A program made the position numbers and the translations under genes. A model generated the notes under the pieces. It made no database searches. It was not told the DNA's origin and saw only the letters and a program-made list of their open reading frames with translations. From Actinomycetes bacterium (GTDB lineage Bacteria > Actinomycetota > Actinomycetes > Actinomycetales > Microbacteriaceae): 64,000 bases of DNA. Every line of letters begins with the position of its first letter. The stretch's first letter is position 1. The DNA is taken from the NCBI GenBank assembly GCA_023386365.1, contig JAEWJX010000116.1, positions 31,949-95,948 of the forward strand, given 5' to 3'. Positions 9,137 to 18,372 of the stretch are shown piece after piece.

Positions 9137-10372
9137 TCAGCCTAGGGGTAGGTCCCGACCGGTCTGTACACCCTTTTCGGGGGCAAGCTCCGCCAACCGC
9201 GCGGCCGCTTCGGCGAGCACCTCGGTGCGCTTGCAGAAGGCGAAACGCACCAGTGAGCGGTACGGCTCCCGCCGGGCCGGGTGGACGAAGGCGGTGAGCG
9301 GCACGCCGACCACCCCGGCCCGTTCGGGCAGGGCGCGGCAGAACGCATCCGCGTCGTCCACACCGAGGGGCGCGGCGTCGGCGATCACGAAGTAGGAACC
9401 GCTCGGCCGGCTGACGGAGAAGCCCGCGGCCGAGAGCCCGGCCGACAGCAGGTCGCGCTTCGCCTGCAGCGTGGCCGCCGCGCCGTGGAAGAACGTGTCG
9501 GGCAGGTCGAGCCCCCGCGCGATCGCCGGCTGGAACGGGGCGCCGTTCACATAGGTGAGGAACTGCTTCACCGCGAGCACCGCGTCACGCAGTTCCCGGG
9601 TCGCGGTGATCCAGCCGATCTTCCATCCGGTGGTCGAGAACGTCTTGCCGGCGCTGGAGATCGTGATGACGCGCCCGTCGGCGCCGGGGCGGGTGGCGGC
9701 AGGTACGTGCGTGCGGCCGTCGAAGACGAGATGCTCGTAGACCTCGTCGGTCACCACGATCGCGTCGTGTCGGTGCGCGAGTTCGATCGCCACATCGAGG
9801 AAGGACTCCTCGAGCATGGCCCCCGTCGGGTTGTGCGGGGTGTTGAGCAGGATGACGCGGGTGCGGTCGGTGACGGCCGCGCGGAGGGCATCCGGATCGG
9901 GTGCGAACAGCGGGGGATGCAGCGGCACGGTCACGTGTCGGCCGCCGGCGAGTGCGATGACGGCCGCATACGAGTCGTAAACCGGTTCGAGGGTCACGAC
10001 CTCGTCGCCGTCGTCGACGAAAGCCAGCAGGACCGCGGCGAGGGCCTCGGTGGCACCTGCGGTGACGAGCACCTCGGTGTCGGGGTCGACGTCGAGGTCG
10101 TAGAAGCGCTTCTGGTGGCGGGCGATCGCCTCACGCAGCACCGGCATCCCGAGTCCGGGCGGGTACTGGTTGAGGCCTGCGGAGATCGCGTCGCGCGCGG
10201 CCTCCAGGATCTCCGCTGGACCGTCTTCGTCGGGGAAGCCCTGGCCCAGGTTGATGGCCCCCGTGGCGGAGGCGAGGGCCGACATCTCCGCGAAGATCGT
10301 GGGGCGGGGGGTGCCGTGCGCGTCGAGCAGGAGCGCACCGCGGGCGGCGCGGGTCCAGGGGCGTTCGGTCAC
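9137..10372 (-). CDS. PLP-dependent class I/II aminotransferase
   Basis: 411 residues, fold-type I. The Schiff-base Lys is in SSAGKTFSTTGWKIGW. The N-terminal INLGQGFPDEDGP and GLNQYPPGLGMPVLREAI signatures, together with NTPHNPTGAM, place it in the KAT / DapC-like / methionine aminotransferase group. The actinobacterial homologues include proposed N-succinyl-diaminopimelate aminotransferases, but the substrate is not certain. GTG start at 10372. On the coding strand TAGCGT lies 6 nt before the start, suggesting a leaderless transcript. Divergent from the HtrA-like gene. Confidence 0.88.
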   Translation of the reverse strand: MTERPWTRAARGALLLDAHGTPRPTIFAEMSALASATGAINLGQGFPDEDGPAEILEAARDAISAGLNQYPPGLGMPVLREAIARHQKRFYDLDVDPDTEVLVTAGATEALAAVLLAFVDDGDEVVTLEPVYDSYAAVIALAGGRHVTVPLHPPLFAPDPDALRAAVTDRTRVILLNTPHNPTGAMLEESFLDVAIELAHRHDAIVVTDEVYEHLVFDGRTHVPAATRPGADGRVITISSAGKTFSTTGWKIGWITATRELRDAVLAVKQFLTYVNGAPFQPAIARGLDLPDTFFHGAAATLQAKRDLLSAGLSAAGFSVSRPSGSYFVIADAAPLGVDDADAFCRALPERAGVVGVPLTAFVHPARREPYRSLVRFAFCKRTEVLAEAAARLAELAPEKGVQTGRDLPLG

Positions 10373-10485
10373 CCTTCCACGCTATCGGCCAAGCCACATC
10401 CGCACCCAAGTAGGCTCCCAGGGCCGCCTTATGGTTCGTTCAGCTTCGCGGTGGACGCTTGCGGCGTTCGAAAGGAGCACCACCG

Positions 10486-11958
10486 ATGTCCGAGACACCG
10501 TCGACTGACCAGCCCACCCCCGAGAACGCCGCGCCGCTGGGCGAGGAGCAGCCGACGACGGATGCCGCGCCCGCGCAGCCGGTCGCCGAGTTCGCTCCCG
10601 TCGAGCCCGTCGCCGCGCAGGTGGCCCCCGCCCCCACGCAGCCCACCGAGCCGCTTCCCCCGACCTTCGCGGCGCCCGCCGCATCCGCTGCGCCGACCGC
10701 CCCCGAGGCGGCCCCCGCAGCCGAGAAGAAGCAGCGTTCGGTGGCCGTCCCCGTGATCGCCGCCGCCGTCGTGGCAGCCCTCCTCGGCGGAGGCGCCGGA
10801 GCCGGTGTCGCCGCCTGGGCCATCACGAGCCAGAGCGCCGACCAGTCGCCGGGCTCGGCTGTCGGCCCGCAGACCATCAACGTCAACAACCCCGACGGTA
10901 CCGACGTCGTGACCGCGGTGGCCGCGAAGGCCGCCCCCTCCGTCGTCACCATCTCGGTGTCCGCGAGCAACGCCGGCGGCACCGGATCGGGTGTCATCCT
11001 CAGCGACGACGGCTACGTGCTCACCAACACCCACGTCGTGACGCTCGACGGCGAGACCGCCGACGGCGCCATCGAGGTGACCACCGCCGACGGTCGCATC
11101 TTCACCGCGACGGTCGTCGGACTCGACCCGGTGGTCGACCTGGCCGTGCTGAAGCTCAAGGACGCATCCGGCCTCACCCCGATCGAGTGGGCCGACTCCG
11201 ACGACGTCGAGGTCGGCGACCAGGTGATCGCCATCGGCGCGCCGCTCGGGCTCTCGAACACCGTCACCGACGGCATCGTCAGCGCGGTCGACCGCAGCAT
11301 CCAGATCGCCTCGTCGGCGGTGCCGGACTCCGGTGAGAGCGACCAGACCCCCGACCAGGACCAGAACGGCGGCCAGGGACCCTTCGACTTCTGGAACTTC
11401 GACCAGGGTGAAGGCGGATCGGGTCAGGGCCAGTCCTCCGGCTCGTCCAGCCAGGCCATCTCGCTGCCCGTCATCCAGACCGACGCGGCCATCAACCCCG
11501 GCAACTCGGGCGGCGCCCTCGTCAACGACCAGGGTGAACTCGTCGGCATCAACGTCGCCATCGCGAGCACCGGATCCACCGGCTCCAGCCAGAGCGGATC
11601 GATCGGCGTGGGCTTCTCGATCCCGTCGTCGCTCGCCAAGCGTGTCGCCGACGAGATCATCGCCGACGGTGCGGCCACCCATGGCCTGCTCGGCGCCAGT
11701 GTCACCACCGCCACCTCCGAAGACTCGGACGTGGTCGGCTCGGTGATCGCCGAGGTGACCGCCGACGGTGCGGCCGCCGACGCGGGCCTGAAGGCCGGCG
11801 ACGTGGTGACCGTCTTCAACGGGCACGCGATCACCAGCAGCACCGACCTCACCGCGCAGGTGCGGGCGCTCGCCGCGGGTGCGAAGGCGGAGCTCACCTA
11901 TCTGCGTGACGGCAAGTCCTCCACGGTGACCGTGACGCTGGGCGAACTGAACCTCTGA
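10486..11958 (+). CDS. HtrA/DegP-like membrane serine protease with PDZ domain
   Basis: 490 residues. The order is a Pro/Ala-rich cytoplasmic region (residues 1-80), one transmembrane helix (VIAAAVVAALLGGGAGAGVAAWAI), a trypsin-like domain with the His-Asp-Ser triad in TNTHVV, DLAVLKL and GNSGGALV, and a C-terminal PDZ domain (ADAGLKAGDVVTVFNG). A Gly/Gln/Ser-rich loop of about 40 residues is inserted between the Asp and the Ser, near residues 285-325. This is the S1C layout used for envelope protein quality control. ATG 10486 follows AAAGGAG at a good distance; an upstream TTG at 10459 is rejected. Confidence 0.93.
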   Translation: MSETPSTDQPTPENAAPLGEEQPTTDAAPAQPVAEFAPVEPVAAQVAPAPTQPTEPLPPTFAAPAASAAPTAPEAAPAAEKKQRSVAVPVIAAAVVAALLGGGAGAGVAAWAITSQSADQSPGSAVGPQTINVNNPDGTDVVTAVAAKAAPSVVTISVSASNAGGTGSGVILSDDGYVLTNTHVVTLDGETADGAIEVTTADGRIFTATVVGLDPVVDLAVLKLKDASGLTPIEWADSDDVEVGDQVIAIGAPLGLSNTVTDGIVSAVDRSIQIASSAVPDSGESDQTPDQDQNGGQGPFDFWNFDQGEGGSGQGQSSGSSSQAISLPVIQTDAAINPGNSGGALVNDQGELVGINVAIASTGSTGSSQSGSIGVGFSIPSSLAKRVADEIIADGAATHGLLGASVTTATSEDSDVVGSVIAEVTADGAAADAGLKAGDVVTVFNGHAITSSTDLTAQVRALAAGAKAELTYLRDGKSSTVTVTLGELNL

Positions 11959-11974
11959 CCGGTTCTCACGCCTG

Positions 11975-12010
11975 ACGGGGCGGCGGCGCGGATGGGCGCC
12001 GCCGCCCCGT
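11975..12010 (+). terminator. hairpin terminator after the HtrA-like gene
   Basis: A perfect 15-bp inverted repeat, ACGGGGCGGCGGCGC with GCGCCGCCGCCCCGT, and a 6-nt loop, lies 16 nt after the stop codon. There is no T run. That is usual for actinobacterial hairpin terminators. Confidence 0.8.
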
Positions 12011-12087
12011 GGCATGTCGGGCGGCGCGACGCGCGTTGCTAGGCTCGACGGCACCGCGTGAACCCGCGCGGAGACCCGGGAGGACGC

Positions 12088-13134
12088 ATGGCACAGACGC
12101 CGGACGCGCTTCCCGGCGTCTCCTACGTGATGCCTGTGCTCAACGAGGTCGCCTACCTCGCCTCGGCCGTCGGTTCGGTGCTGCAGCAGCGCTACGACGG
12201 GCCCGTCGAGGTGATCCTCGCGCTCGGGCCGTCCACCGACGGCACCGCGGATGTGGTGGCCGAGCTGACGGCGGACGACCCCCGCATCCGGGTGGTCGAG
12301 AACCCGGGCATGGACATCCCGATCGGACTCAACCTGGCGATCGCCGCCGCGCGGCACCCGGTGATCGTGCGCGTCGACGCGCATACCGAGCTGTCGGAGG
12401 ACTACACCCGCCGCGGGGTCGAGACCCTCGCGCGCACCGGCGCCGCGAGCGTCGGCGGTGTGATGGTGGCCGAGGGGCGGGGCGGCGTGCAGTCCGCGGT
12501 CGCCCGCGCCTACAACAGCCGTTTCGGGCTCGGTGGTGGTGCCTACCACCGGGACGACGCCCGCGAAGGCCCGGCCGAATCCGCGTACCTCGGGGTGATG
12601 GATGCCGAGGTGCTGCGTTCGGTCGGCGGATACGACGAGACGGTTCGCCGCGGTGAGGACTGGGAGCTGAACTTCCGTCTGCGCACGGCCGGGCACACCG
12701 TGTGGTTCGACCCCACGCTGCGGGTCCGGTACTGGCCGCGTTCGAGCTGGGGCGCCCTCTCACGCCAGTTCTGGGCGACCGGGGTGTGGCGGGGTGAGCT
12801 GGTGCGCCGTCTCGGTGCCCGCAACTCGCTGCGCTACTTCGCACCTCCCGCTCTCGTGCTCGATCTGGTGCTGTGCGCGGTGCTCGCGCCGTTCCTCGCG
12901 ACGGGACTCATCTCGGGGTGGGTCGCGTGGGTGCTGGCGCTCGTCTACCTCGGGCCGCTGGCGTACGTCGTGCTGCTCGCCGCGGCGGCGATCAGTTCGT
13001 CGGGCTCGCTCGCGAAGCGGGTGCGTTTCGCATCCGTGCTCGCCGTGATGCACCTCAGCTGGGGCGGCGGGTTCCTCGTGGGGGCGACGCGCGGTGCCCG
13101 CGACGCGGTCGACACCTCGCGTACCGAGTCGTAG
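12088..13134 (+). CDS. glycosyltransferase family 2 (succinoglycan ExoM/ExoA-like)
   Basis: 348 residues. GT2 (GT-A fold) motifs: VSYVMPVLNE at the N-terminus, the first acidic pair in STDGTADVV, DXD-type RVDAH near residue 98, and a late RRGEDWELNFRLR. Two or three C-terminal transmembrane helices (LVLDLVLCAVLAPFLATGLI and after) anchor it in the membrane. It should transfer a sugar to a lipid-linked or polymer acceptor on the cytoplasmic face. ATG 12088 follows GGGAGGA; GTG 12058 lies upstream of that site. A TAGGCT box at 12039 may be the promoter. It opens the surface-glycopolymer region and is convergent with the TagF-like gene, with 3 nt between them. Confidence 0.87.
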   Translation: MAQTPDALPGVSYVMPVLNEVAYLASAVGSVLQQRYDGPVEVILALGPSTDGTADVVAELTADDPRIRVVENPGMDIPIGLNLAIAAARHPVIVRVDAHTELSEDYTRRGVETLARTGAASVGGVMVAEGRGGVQSAVARAYNSRFGLGGGAYHRDDAREGPAESAYLGVMDAEVLRSVGGYDETVRRGEDWELNFRLRTAGHTVWFDPTLRVRYWPRSSWGALSRQFWATGVWRGELVRRLGARNSLRYFAPPALVLDLVLCAVLAPFLATGLISGWVAWVLALVYLGPLAYVVLLAAAAISSSGSLAKRVRFASVLAVMHLSWGGGFLVGATRGARDAVDTSRTES

Positions 13135-13137
13135 CGG

Positions 13138-15966
13138 CTACAGCCAGCCGGCGTCGATCATGCGGCGCACGACGCGCTCGCCCGCATGCCCGTCATCGAG
13201 CGGGGTGAAGCGCTCGCGCCAGCGCGCCGCCTGCACCCGGTAGCGTTCGCGGTCGGTCTCCGCGTCGGCGATCGCATCCAGCAGCTCCTCCCGGGAGCGC
13301 ACGACGGGGCCGGGGGCCTCCGCCAGCAGGTCGAAGTAGAACCCGCGCAGATCGGAGCTGTAGTGGGCGAGGTCGGGCGTGAAGAAGATGATCGGACGCC
13401 CGGTGGCCGAGAAGTCGAACATCACCGACGAGTAGTCGGTGACCAGCACATCCGACACCTCGAGCAGGTCGGCGACGTTCGGGTAGCTGGTGACGTCGAT
13501 GAGGCGTTCGGCCTCGAGGTCGCGGCCGTAGCGCAGCGTGCGCGAGTGCCCGCGCACGAGCAGCACGGTGTTCTCGTCGAGCTCGGAGGCGAAGCTCGTG
13601 AGGTCGAGGTAGTCGACCATCTCGGTGCGGTCGTCACGCCAGGTGGGGGCGTAGAGCACCACCCGGGCGCCGTCCGGGATGCCGACGGCCCGCCGAATAC
13701 TCGCGGCATCCGCCCCCGAGACGAGGCGGTCGTTGCGCGGGTAGCCCTCGTCCCAGGTGCCGCGGGTGAAGGCGTAGGCCGAGGTGAAGATGCGTGCGCT
13801 GTAGCTGTTCTGGGCGAGGAGCGCGTCCCACCGGGCGCTCTCGCGCTTCACGGCGATGCGCGTGCGCGCACCCACGTTCGCGCGGTCGAGTCCGAGGCGC
13901 TTCAGCATGGTTCCGTGCCAGGTCTGCAGCACATTCTGGTGGGGGCGCTTGCGGTAGCGCTTGCGCAGCCAGTCGTTGACGATCAGCACCCGCGCCGCCC
14001 CGCGCACACGCCACCACTCGCGGGTGCCTTCGATGAGTCGCACGTCGCCGTCCGGCACCGCCACCGACCCGTCGACGACGCTCCAGTAGCGGGCCACGTC
14101 GGGGCGGATACGGCGCAGCATGCGGGCGATCCCGGCGGGATTGCACGACGCCGACTGGCCGTAGAAGCTCTCGAGGAACACGGCATCCTCGGGGGTCGGG
14201 CGAGATCGCCGGTAGCTGCGTTCCAGCCGCTTCTGGTTGCGGCGTCCCACCTCGTCGGCGGCGAGGGGTGGCGAGACGCGCAGCACGAGTCCGCCCGCCG
14301 CCTGCCGAAGTTCGGCGTGGAACAGCGGATGCGTGAACCGCCCGTCCAGGTCGCAGTCGACCGTGACGCGGCTGGTCGGCACCTCGCCGTCGAGGGTGAG
14401 GCGGTAGTCGCCGGAGGGGAGAGCGAGACCTTCCGATCCCCACCGCGTCGTCAGCAGCGGGAGGCGCACGCTCAGACTGCCGCCGGCATCCACCGGGGCT
14501 TCGACGCGCGCGCGTGCCCCCTCGAGGCGCACGCCGGTGACCGGACGAACCGGGTCGGCGACGGTCACGCGCAGTGCGGCGCCGTCGGCCCCCTCCTCGA
14601 CGACGGCCTCCACCACGCGGGCACGGGGGAGTCGCCCGTCGGTAGCCCCCGAGCCGCGGGAGTCGGTCGTGTCGGAGGAGATGCCCGTCCGCGCCAGGAT
14701 CTCGTGGAGCACCCGTTCGGCCGCGCGTCCGTCGACCCGGTCGACGTGCTCCTCACGCAGCCACACGGTGTGCCGTGCGATGCGGGTGCCCAGGGGGGTG
14801 GTGGTGCCGATCGCGTCGAGGTGCTCGAGCACGTGCGGCCAGGAGTTGACGTACCGGTCGTCGCTGAAGGTGCGGTAGTTCTCGTACAGTCCCCGGCGCC
14901 GGGCGTACTGCTCCACATCCGGTGCGAAGAACACGATCGGCCCGTCGACGAGCGCGAAGTCGTAGGCGATCGAGGAGTAGTCGGTGACGAGCGCGTCGAT
15001 TCCGGGGAGCGCAGGCGTGACGTCGACCAGTTCGTTCGCGCCCAGCATCCGGATGCGGTCGGAGACTGCCGGCCCGACCGCGTAGTCGCCGAGGCCGAGC
15101 GGATGCGCCCGCACCAGCAGCACCGCGTCGCGGGCGTCGAGCCAGCGGGCGATGAGCGCCCAGTCGTCGCGCGTGGGGGCGCCGGGGTCGTCGGCGCCGT
15201 CGCGCCAGGTGGGCGCGTACAGCACCACCCGCGCGTCGGCGGAGACGGGGACCCCGCTCGCCTCCGCGATGACCCCGCGAGCCGCGGCGCGAGCGGCGGC
15301 AGGGTCGCTGCTCGCCAGCACGTCGTCGCGGATGTCGCCCACCGCGACGACGCGACCCGGTCGCACCCCGAACGCGCTCGCGATACGCGGAGCGACGAGT
15401 TCCGACGCCACCGGGAACAGGTCGATCCCGCGACCCGCGAAACCGTACGCCTTCGCGAGGAACGCGCGCACGTAGCGGTGGTCGGGAACGCCGCGGATGC
15501 GCAGGGCGGCGGGCGAATCGAGGTGCAGCTTCTTCAGCGGGATGCCGTGCCACAACTGAACGACGAACCCGCCGGTGGTCGCGTAGCGGTTCACGTCGCC
15601 GAAGCCGTGGGTGACCACGAGGACGCGGGCCCGGAGCGTCAGCCAGAAGCCGCGCGCGGAATGCGTGAGCTCAGCGTCGAACCCGAGCGCGGTCGCCTCC
15701 GCGAGTTCGGTCTCGGTGGATGCGAGCCATACGAGCCGCACGTCAGGCCCCAGACGCTCGCGCGCGAGCCGGTACAGCGGCAGGGCGCCCTCACCGAGCC
15801 CGATGCCCGAGCCGAACACCCACAGCTTGCGGCTCCGCGGCACGAACACGGAGACGAGCGCGCCGAGCGCGTAGAGGGGCAGGCGGAGCAACTTGCGGGC
15901 GTTGCCGGCGCCGAAGGTGAAGGACGCCGGCACGCCTCCGATTCTGTCATGCGCAGCCGTCTGCAC
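13138..15966 (-). CDS. two-domain CDP-glycerol glycerophosphotransferase (TagF-like)
   Basis: 942 residues containing two copies of the teichoic-acid polymerase fold. Domain 1 (about residues 40-440) has LWHGIPLKK, LYAPTWRDG and DYSSIAYDF; domain 2 (about 560-940) has TWHGTMLKRL, LYAPTWRDD and TDYSSVMFDF. The linker around residues 440-560 looks like beta-rich Ig-like sequence. The His, the Asp-Tyr-Ser-Ser motif and the Trp-His-Gly motif are those of glycerophosphate polymerases acting at the membrane. Two catalytic domains in one chain suggest alternating or dual linkage synthesis. It starts 16 nt after the PPOX gene on the same strand. The GTG at 15966 has no clear ribosome site, so an alternative GTG at 15933 is possible. 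Confidence 0.88.
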   Translation of the reverse strand: MQTAAHDRIGGVPASFTFGAGNARKLLRLPLYALGALVSVFVPRSRKLWVFGSGIGLGEGALPLYRLARERLGPDVRLVWLASTETELAEATALGFDAELTHSARGFWLTLRARVLVVTHGFGDVNRYATTGGFVVQLWHGIPLKKLHLDSPAALRIRGVPDHRYVRAFLAKAYGFAGRGIDLFPVASELVAPRIASAFGVRPGRVVAVGDIRDDVLASSDPAAARAAARGVIAEASGVPVSADARVVLYAPTWRDGADDPGAPTRDDWALIARWLDARDAVLLVRAHPLGLGDYAVGPAVSDRIRMLGANELVDVTPALPGIDALVTDYSSIAYDFALVDGPIVFFAPDVEQYARRRGLYENYRTFSDDRYVNSWPHVLEHLDAIGTTTPLGTRIARHTVWLREEHVDRVDGRAAERVLHEILARTGISSDTTDSRGSGATDGRLPRARVVEAVVEEGADGAALRVTVADPVRPVTGVRLEGARARVEAPVDAGGSLSVRLPLLTTRWGSEGLALPSGDYRLTLDGEVPTSRVTVDCDLDGRFTHPLFHAELRQAAGGLVLRVSPPLAADEVGRRNQKRLERSYRRSRPTPEDAVFLESFYGQSASCNPAGIARMLRRIRPDVARYWSVVDGSVAVPDGDVRLIEGTREWWRVRGAARVLIVNDWLRKRYRKRPHQNVLQTWHGTMLKRLGLDRANVGARTRIAVKRESARWDALLAQNSYSARIFTSAYAFTRGTWDEGYPRNDRLVSGADAASIRRAVGIPDGARVVLYAPTWRDDRTEMVDYLDLTSFASELDENTVLLVRGHSRTLRYGRDLEAERLIDVTSYPNVADLLEVSDVLVTDYSSVMFDFSATGRPIIFFTPDLAHYSSDLRGFYFDLLAEAPGPVVRSREELLDAIADAETDRERYRVQAARWRERFTPLDDGHAGERVVRRMIDAGWL

Positions 15967-15982
15967 CGTGACGGCGACGCGC

Positions 15983-16417
15983 TCAGACGTGCGTGTACGC
16001 CGGCGGCGGCGTGGGCTGCTCCGTGAGCACGAAATGGCGACCCGAGACGGCCGTCGGCTCGATACGCACCCAGATGGGCTTCTCGCCGGAGAGCTGATTG
16101 CGCAGACCCGCCTGCTCGGCCTCGGCGATCTCGGCGGGGTTCGTCAGCATCCGCGCACGGCCCTTCAGCACGACGCTCCACGCGAAGCCCGACTCGCGGC
16201 CGTCGATCTCGAGCACCACATCCGGGTTCACGGTCAGCTCGAGCAGCTTGGAGCCCGGCGCGGTACGCAACAGGATGGTGCGTTTCCATGCCAGGTAGTT
16301 GAGCGGCGTGATGTCCATCACGCCGAGGGCGTTCGTGGCGAGCCGACCGAAGCGTTCACGTTCGAGCAGGGCCCAGCACTGGTCGTCGGACAGGCGGGTG
16401 ACAGGGGAGACGGGCAT
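15983..16417 (-). CDS. pyridoxamine 5'-phosphate oxidase-like flavin-binding protein
   Basis: 144 residues, split-barrel fold of the Pyridox_ox_2 / FMN-binding group: WALLERERFGRLATNALGVMDITPLNYL at the N-terminus and a central GSKLLELTVNPDVVLEID. Members bind FMN or F420 and are often of unknown substrate. It is placed upstream of the TagF-like gene in the same direction (16 nt apart), possibly co-transcribed, although no functional link with wall polymers is known. Confidence 0.8.
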   Translation of the reverse strand: MPVSPVTRLSDDQCWALLERERFGRLATNALGVMDITPLNYLAWKRTILLRTAPGSKLLELTVNPDVVLEIDGRESGFAWSVVLKGRARMLTNPAEIAEAEQAGLRNQLSGEKPIWVRIEPTAVSGRHFVLTEQPTPPPAYTHV

Positions 16418-16576
16418 GCGTCCATCCGAGCGGATCGGCGAATCGGCGGGGAGAGCCGAAGGTCCTGCCCGGGTGCAACCGATCGGTAACGATGACGCCG
16501 GATCGTCGTCGGGCGCCCTCGTGCGACTGGTGTAATGGGACGGGCGCCCGCGCGCCCGGGGGAGGACGGACGCACC

Positions 16577-17878
16577 ATGGGGATCGCCAGCGATCTGAAG
16601 GCGGCACGCAAAGTCCTCCGCAACGCGCTGCGTTCACGGAACACCCGGCGCGAGCTGGCCCACCGCATCCAGGTCGACGGAACGGGCGAACCCGCCGAGG
16701 TGCACATCGCCGTGTACTTCGCCGACACGCGCGTCAACCTGTACCAGATCCGTCAGTGGTACGAGCCGCTCGCCGAACTGGCCAAGATCCACCCGGTGAC
16801 GATCCTCACCCGCAGCCCCGGGGCGACGCTCACCCTGAAGAACGAGTCCCCGGTGCCGGTCGTCTACTGCCGCAAGGTGACCGACCTGGAGGCGTTCGTC
16901 GGACGTCATGACGTCCGCATCGTGTTCTACGTCAACCAGAACATGAAGAACTTCCAGATGTTCCGGTACGGCCGCATGTGGCACGTGTTCATCAACCACG
17001 GCGAGAGCGACAAGATGTACATGACCACCAACCAGTTCAAGGCGTACGACTACGCCCTGGTTGCCGGTCAGGCGGCGGTCGACCGGCTCTCCGGCAAGCT
17101 GTGGGGCTACGACGTCGACCGTAAGACGATCGCCATCGGCCGGCCCCAAGCCGACCACTTCGCGGGCGAGGTGCCCTACCCCGACGACGACCGCACCGTC
17201 GTGCTGTACGCGCCCACCTGGGAGGGCGACCGCCCCACCGCCGCGTACGGATCGATCGCCTCCCACGGCGTCGCGCTCGCGGAGGCCGTGCTGGCGTCGC
17301 CGACGCACCGCCTCGTGTACCGGCCCCACCCGCGGTCCGGTGTGATCGACACCGCGTACCGCGAAGCCAACCAGCGCATCATCGCCGCGATCGCCGCCGC
17401 CAACGCGTCAGACCCGACGGCGCACCACGTCTTCGACGACGGCCCGCAGCTCGGCTGGCAGCTCGCGGATGCCGATGTCGCGATCACCGACATCTCGGCC
17501 ATGGTCTACGACCGGCTCGCGGTCGGCAAGCCGATCCTGGTGGCCCGCCCCGCATCCCCGGATGCCGAGGTCGACGAGCAGGGGTTCCTCGGCGCGGCCT
17601 CCTGGCTGACGGCGGAGGATGCGGGTGACGTGCTCGCCGCCGTCGACCGCGAACTCAACGACCCCACAGCGCAGGAGCGGCTCGCCTACTGGTCGAACCA
17701 CCACTTCGGCGACACGGCGCCCGGCGCCGCGACCGCCCGCTTCCACGCCGCCGTCGAACAGCTGATCAGCGAATGGTCGCGGCACGCCCAGGTGCACCTG
17801 GGCGACCGGCGGGTGTCCGAGTCGGACCCGTTCGACGACGATGAAGACGAAGAGGGCTTCCCCGCCTCAGGCGACTGA
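16577..17878 (+). CDS. CDP-glycerol glycerophosphotransferase family protein, single domain
   Basis: 433 residues. The C-terminal two thirds has the TagB/TagF-type GT-B half: FINHGESDKMY replaces the usual WHG motif, then VLYAPTWEGDRP and ITDISAMVYDRL in place of the DYSS motif. Because WHG and DYSS are both altered, it may use another polyol phosphate or sugar, or act as a primase-like enzyme. Start ATG 16577 is preceded by GGGGGAGGA. The acidic C-terminus (DPFDDDEDEEGF) is unusual. It is divergent from the PPOX/TagF-like pair and convergent with the DUF1801 gene. Confidence 0.82.
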   Translation: MGIASDLKAARKVLRNALRSRNTRRELAHRIQVDGTGEPAEVHIAVYFADTRVNLYQIRQWYEPLAELAKIHPVTILTRSPGATLTLKNESPVPVVYCRKVTDLEAFVGRHDVRIVFYVNQNMKNFQMFRYGRMWHVFINHGESDKMYMTTNQFKAYDYALVAGQAAVDRLSGKLWGYDVDRKTIAIGRPQADHFAGEVPYPDDDRTVVLYAPTWEGDRPTAAYGSIASHGVALAEAVLASPTHRLVYRPHPRSGVIDTAYREANQRIIAAIAAANASDPTAHHVFDDGPQLGWQLADADVAITDISAMVYDRLAVGKPILVARPASPDAEVDEQGFLGAASWLTAEDAGDVLAAVDRELNDPTAQERLAYWSNHHFGDTAPGAATARFHAAVEQLISEWSRHAQVHLGDRRVSESDPFDDDEDEEGFPASGD

Positions 17879-17881
17879 CGT

Positions 17882-18337
17882 TCAGCCGATCGCAGTCGTC
17901 AGCAGTTCGGTGATGCGCTTCTTCTCGGCGGCCCCGAGCTTCACGAGGGCGAACGAGGTGGGCCACATGTCGCCGTCGTCGAGCGCTGCGCTCTCGTCGA
18001 ATCCGATCGTCGAGTAACGGGCCTTGAACTTCGACGCGGGCTGGAAGAAGCACAGCACCTTGCCGTCCTTGTAGTAGGCGGGCATGCCGTACCAGGTCTT
18101 CGGGGCGAGCTCGGGGGCGACCGAGGTGATGAGTTCGTGCACCTCTTCGGCGAGGGCCCGGTCGGCGGGGTCGAGCTCCGCGATCTTGTCGAGCATTGCC
18201 TGCGCGTCGGCGGCCGCCTTCTGTTCCTTGGTTCCGCTGCGGCTGCGCGACGCCTTCTGCTCGGCGGCGTGCTCCTTCATCGCAGCCTTCTCTTCGTCGG
18301 TCCAGACGTCGCCGCCGCGCTGAGTCTTCTCGGCCAT
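17882..18337 (-). CDS. DUF1801 / YdhG-like protein
   Basis: 151 residues. The N-terminal 45 residues are charged and low in complexity; the rest is the DUF1801 (iron-chaperone YdhG-like) domain, with WYGMPAYYKDGKVLCFFQPASKFKARYSTIGF. The family has no firm biochemical role; the iron-chaperone label comes from a fold and frataxin-related proposal. ATG 18337 has AAGGAG on the coding strand about 6 nt upstream. It lies between surface-polymer genes but is probably unrelated to them. Confidence 0.83.
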   Translation of the reverse strand: MAEKTQRGGDVWTDEEKAAMKEHAAEQKASRSRSGTKEQKAAADAQAMLDKIAELDPADRALAEEVHELITSVAPELAPKTWYGMPAYYKDGKVLCFFQPASKFKARYSTIGFDESAALDDGDMWPTSFALVKLGAAEKKRITELLTTAIG

Positions 18338-18372
18338 CGTGTGCTCCTTCAGGTGGGGATGGTGTTCCGAGG

